The notes below the pieces were generated by a model that was given only the letters and a program-made list of their open reading frames with translations, made no database searches and was not told the origin of the DNA. The position numbers were made by a program, and so were the translations under genes. This document shows positions 63,260-64,000 of a DNA stretch of 64,000 nucleotides, one piece after another; positions within the stretch are counted from its first letter, which is position 1; each line of letters begins with the position of its first letter. Source of the stretch: SSF14 sp046331245 (lineage in GTDB: Bacteria > Actinomycetota > Acidimicrobiia > Acidimicrobiales > Microtrichaceae); NCBI GenBank assembly GCA_046331245.1, contig JAXLRH010000013.1, positions 51,037 to 115,036 of the forward strand, written 5' to 3'.

Positions 63260-64000
63260 GGGAGTGTCAGATAAACGGTGGAACTGGTCTGGCCTGACAG
63301 GCTGAGCGACTGCTTGGCCGGAAGGACAGCAGCAACCATCATGACTGACATCACAACAACGGATCCGACGACCCAATCGACCGGAGAGGAGTGGCGGTTG
63401 CCGCCGCCCGCGACGGGGAGAGTGGTGGTGAGCGATGAGCTCGCCGCCCAGCTCGTTGACCAGGCCCGCGCGGATGGGGTCGACCTGGTTGGCCCTGGCG
63501 GACTTTTGGGGGATCTCACTAAGCGGGTCCTCGAGGCCGGCCTCGAAGTAGAGATGGCCGACCATGTCGGCTACGACAAACACGACCCCGAGGGCCGCAA
63601 TGGCGCCAACTCGCGCAACGGAACCCGTTCGAAAACGGTGCTCACCGAAGTCGGGCCCGTCGAGATCGACGTGCCCCGCGATCGCGATGGCACGTTCGAC
63701 CCGAAGCTGGTGCGGAAGCGTCAGCGCCGCCTCGCTGGTGTGGACGAGATGGTGATCTCGTTGACCGCGAAGGGTCTCACGACCGGTGAGGTCCAGGCGC
63801 ACCTCGCCGAGGTGTACGGCACCGACATGAGCCGCGAGCAGGTCTCCAAGATCACCGACGCGATCTTGGGGGAGATGGCCGAGTGGATGACACGCCCCCT
63901 CGAACGGGTGTACCCGGTCGTGTTCATCGACGCCATGGTCGTCAAGATCCGTGACGGCCAGGTCGCGAACCGGCCGATCTACACGGCGATCGGCGTCACC
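63260..64000 (+). mobile_element. IS256-family insertion sequence, left part
   Basis: The homology to IS481 ends at about 63259, and GGGAGTGTCAGATAAACGG, a plausible left terminal inverted repeat, begins there, 81 bases before the transposase ATG. The right end is outside the window. Confidence 0.7.
63341..64000 (+). CDS. IS256-family transposase, cut by the window edge
   Basis: The ATG at 63341 opens a frame that is still open at 64000 (220 residues seen of about 400). LTKRVLEAGLEVEMADHVGY, NGANSRNGTRSKTVLTE, VEIDVPRDRDGTFDPKLV, GLTTGEVQAHLAEVYGTDMS and VVFIDAMVVKIRDGQVANRP match the N-terminal half of IS256 mutator-type transposases; the Asp in FIDAMVVK is the first catalytic residue. The frame is intact so far, so the element may be active. 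Confidence 0.93.
   Translation, partial: MTDITTTDPTTQSTGEEWRLPPPATGRVVVSDELAAQLVDQARADGVDLVGPGGLLGDLTKRVLEAGLEVEMADHVGYDKHDPEGRNGANSRNGTRSKTVLTEVGPVEIDVPRDRDGTFDPKLVRKRQRRLAGVDEMVISLTAKGLTTGEVQAHLAEVYGTDMSREQVSKITDAILGEMAEWMTRPLERVYPVVFIDAMVVKIRDGQVANRPIYTAIGVT

Larger units (their letters stand above)
57741..64000. mobile_element. Left part of a tRNA-Leu-integrated mobilisable element
   Basis: Immediately after tRNA-Leu come a tyrosine integrase facing the tRNA, an XRE-type regulator, an excisionase-like protein and a MobF relaxase-helicase, then insertion-sequence material. This order (att site, int, regulators, mobilisation) is that of an integrative and mobilisable element. I find no second copy of the tRNA 3' end inside the window, so the right end lies beyond 64000. 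No type IV secretion genes are seen so far. Confidence 0.75.

Noticed and set aside
57741..64000. Right attachment site of the element
   Set aside because: I looked for a second copy of the tRNA-Leu 3' end and found none inside the window.
57741..64000. Integrated prophage
   Set aside because: Integrase and regulators could belong to a phage, but no capsid, terminase, tail or lysis gene is present, and the relaxase indicates a mobilisable element.

Overview
The window reads as chromosomal DNA of a high-GC actinobacterium. Several features point to the phylum: a bacterial proteasome activator (Bpa) at the left edge, mycothiol-type enzymes (an MshD-like acetyltransferase and a DinB/maleylpyruvate-isomerase-type protein), an LLM-class F420-type oxidoreductase, the short actinobacterial form of MenE, and a SalK/SCO6745-type protein. 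Overall gene content and style resemble Acidimicrobiia (Ilumatobacter-like). That assignment is an inference from the sequence, not a database result.

Layout. 1-5.2 kb: end of bpa, then the replicative polymerase gene dnaE, which carries a 407-residue intein and, as read here, a one-base frameshift. 5.3-19.1 kb: a gene of unknown function, a nitroreductase, an MMPL exporter with a TetR regulator, a leftward run (YyaL/thioredoxin-domain protein, secreted protein, SalK-like protein, damaged lipase), a short-chain dehydrogenase, a PhoD phosphatase and an orphan protein with a WXG100-like head. 19.1-26.7 kb: a near-complete menaquinone cluster (menE, menB, menA, menH, menD, menF, menG; menC not seen). 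26.8-38.8 kb: housekeeping and lipid genes (MoxR ATPase, second PhoD, acyl-CoA synthetase, TAP-like hydrolase, LLM oxidoreductase, MaoC hydratase, rhomboid-like protein, rlmN, mshD-like, nth). 38.8-39.0 kb: a gene-free stretch with a promoter, a hairpin and a strong terminator that looks like a small-RNA gene. 39.2-46.8 kb: hisD-C-B-H-A-F, a GroES-like gene, hisI and trpE. 46.8-53.0 kb: unrelated genes (DinB-type enzyme, L,D-transpeptidase, DUF445, YgfZ, a two-component system, a J-domain protein) lie between trpE and the rest of the pathway. 53.0-56.5 kb: trpC-F-B-A. 56.6-57.7 kb: HU, a Bcp peroxiredoxin and tRNA-Leu(CAA). From 57.7 kb to the right edge: an integrative mobile element next to the tRNA, with integrase, two small DNA-binding proteins, a MobF relaxase-helicase, a decayed IS481 remnant and the start of an IS256-family element.

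Two window-wide patterns stand out. First, more than twenty genes that begin transcription units have a TANNNT-type hexamer 6-10 bases before the start codon and no ribosome-binding site, which predicts widespread leaderless mRNAs and settles several start codons. Second, five or more single-base length changes, mostly in short G runs, break otherwise intact essential genes (dnaE, menA, hisA), which suggests residual sequencing or assembly error rather than real gene loss. A separate curiosity is a tandem duplication beginning at or overlapping the stop codon of three unrelated genes.
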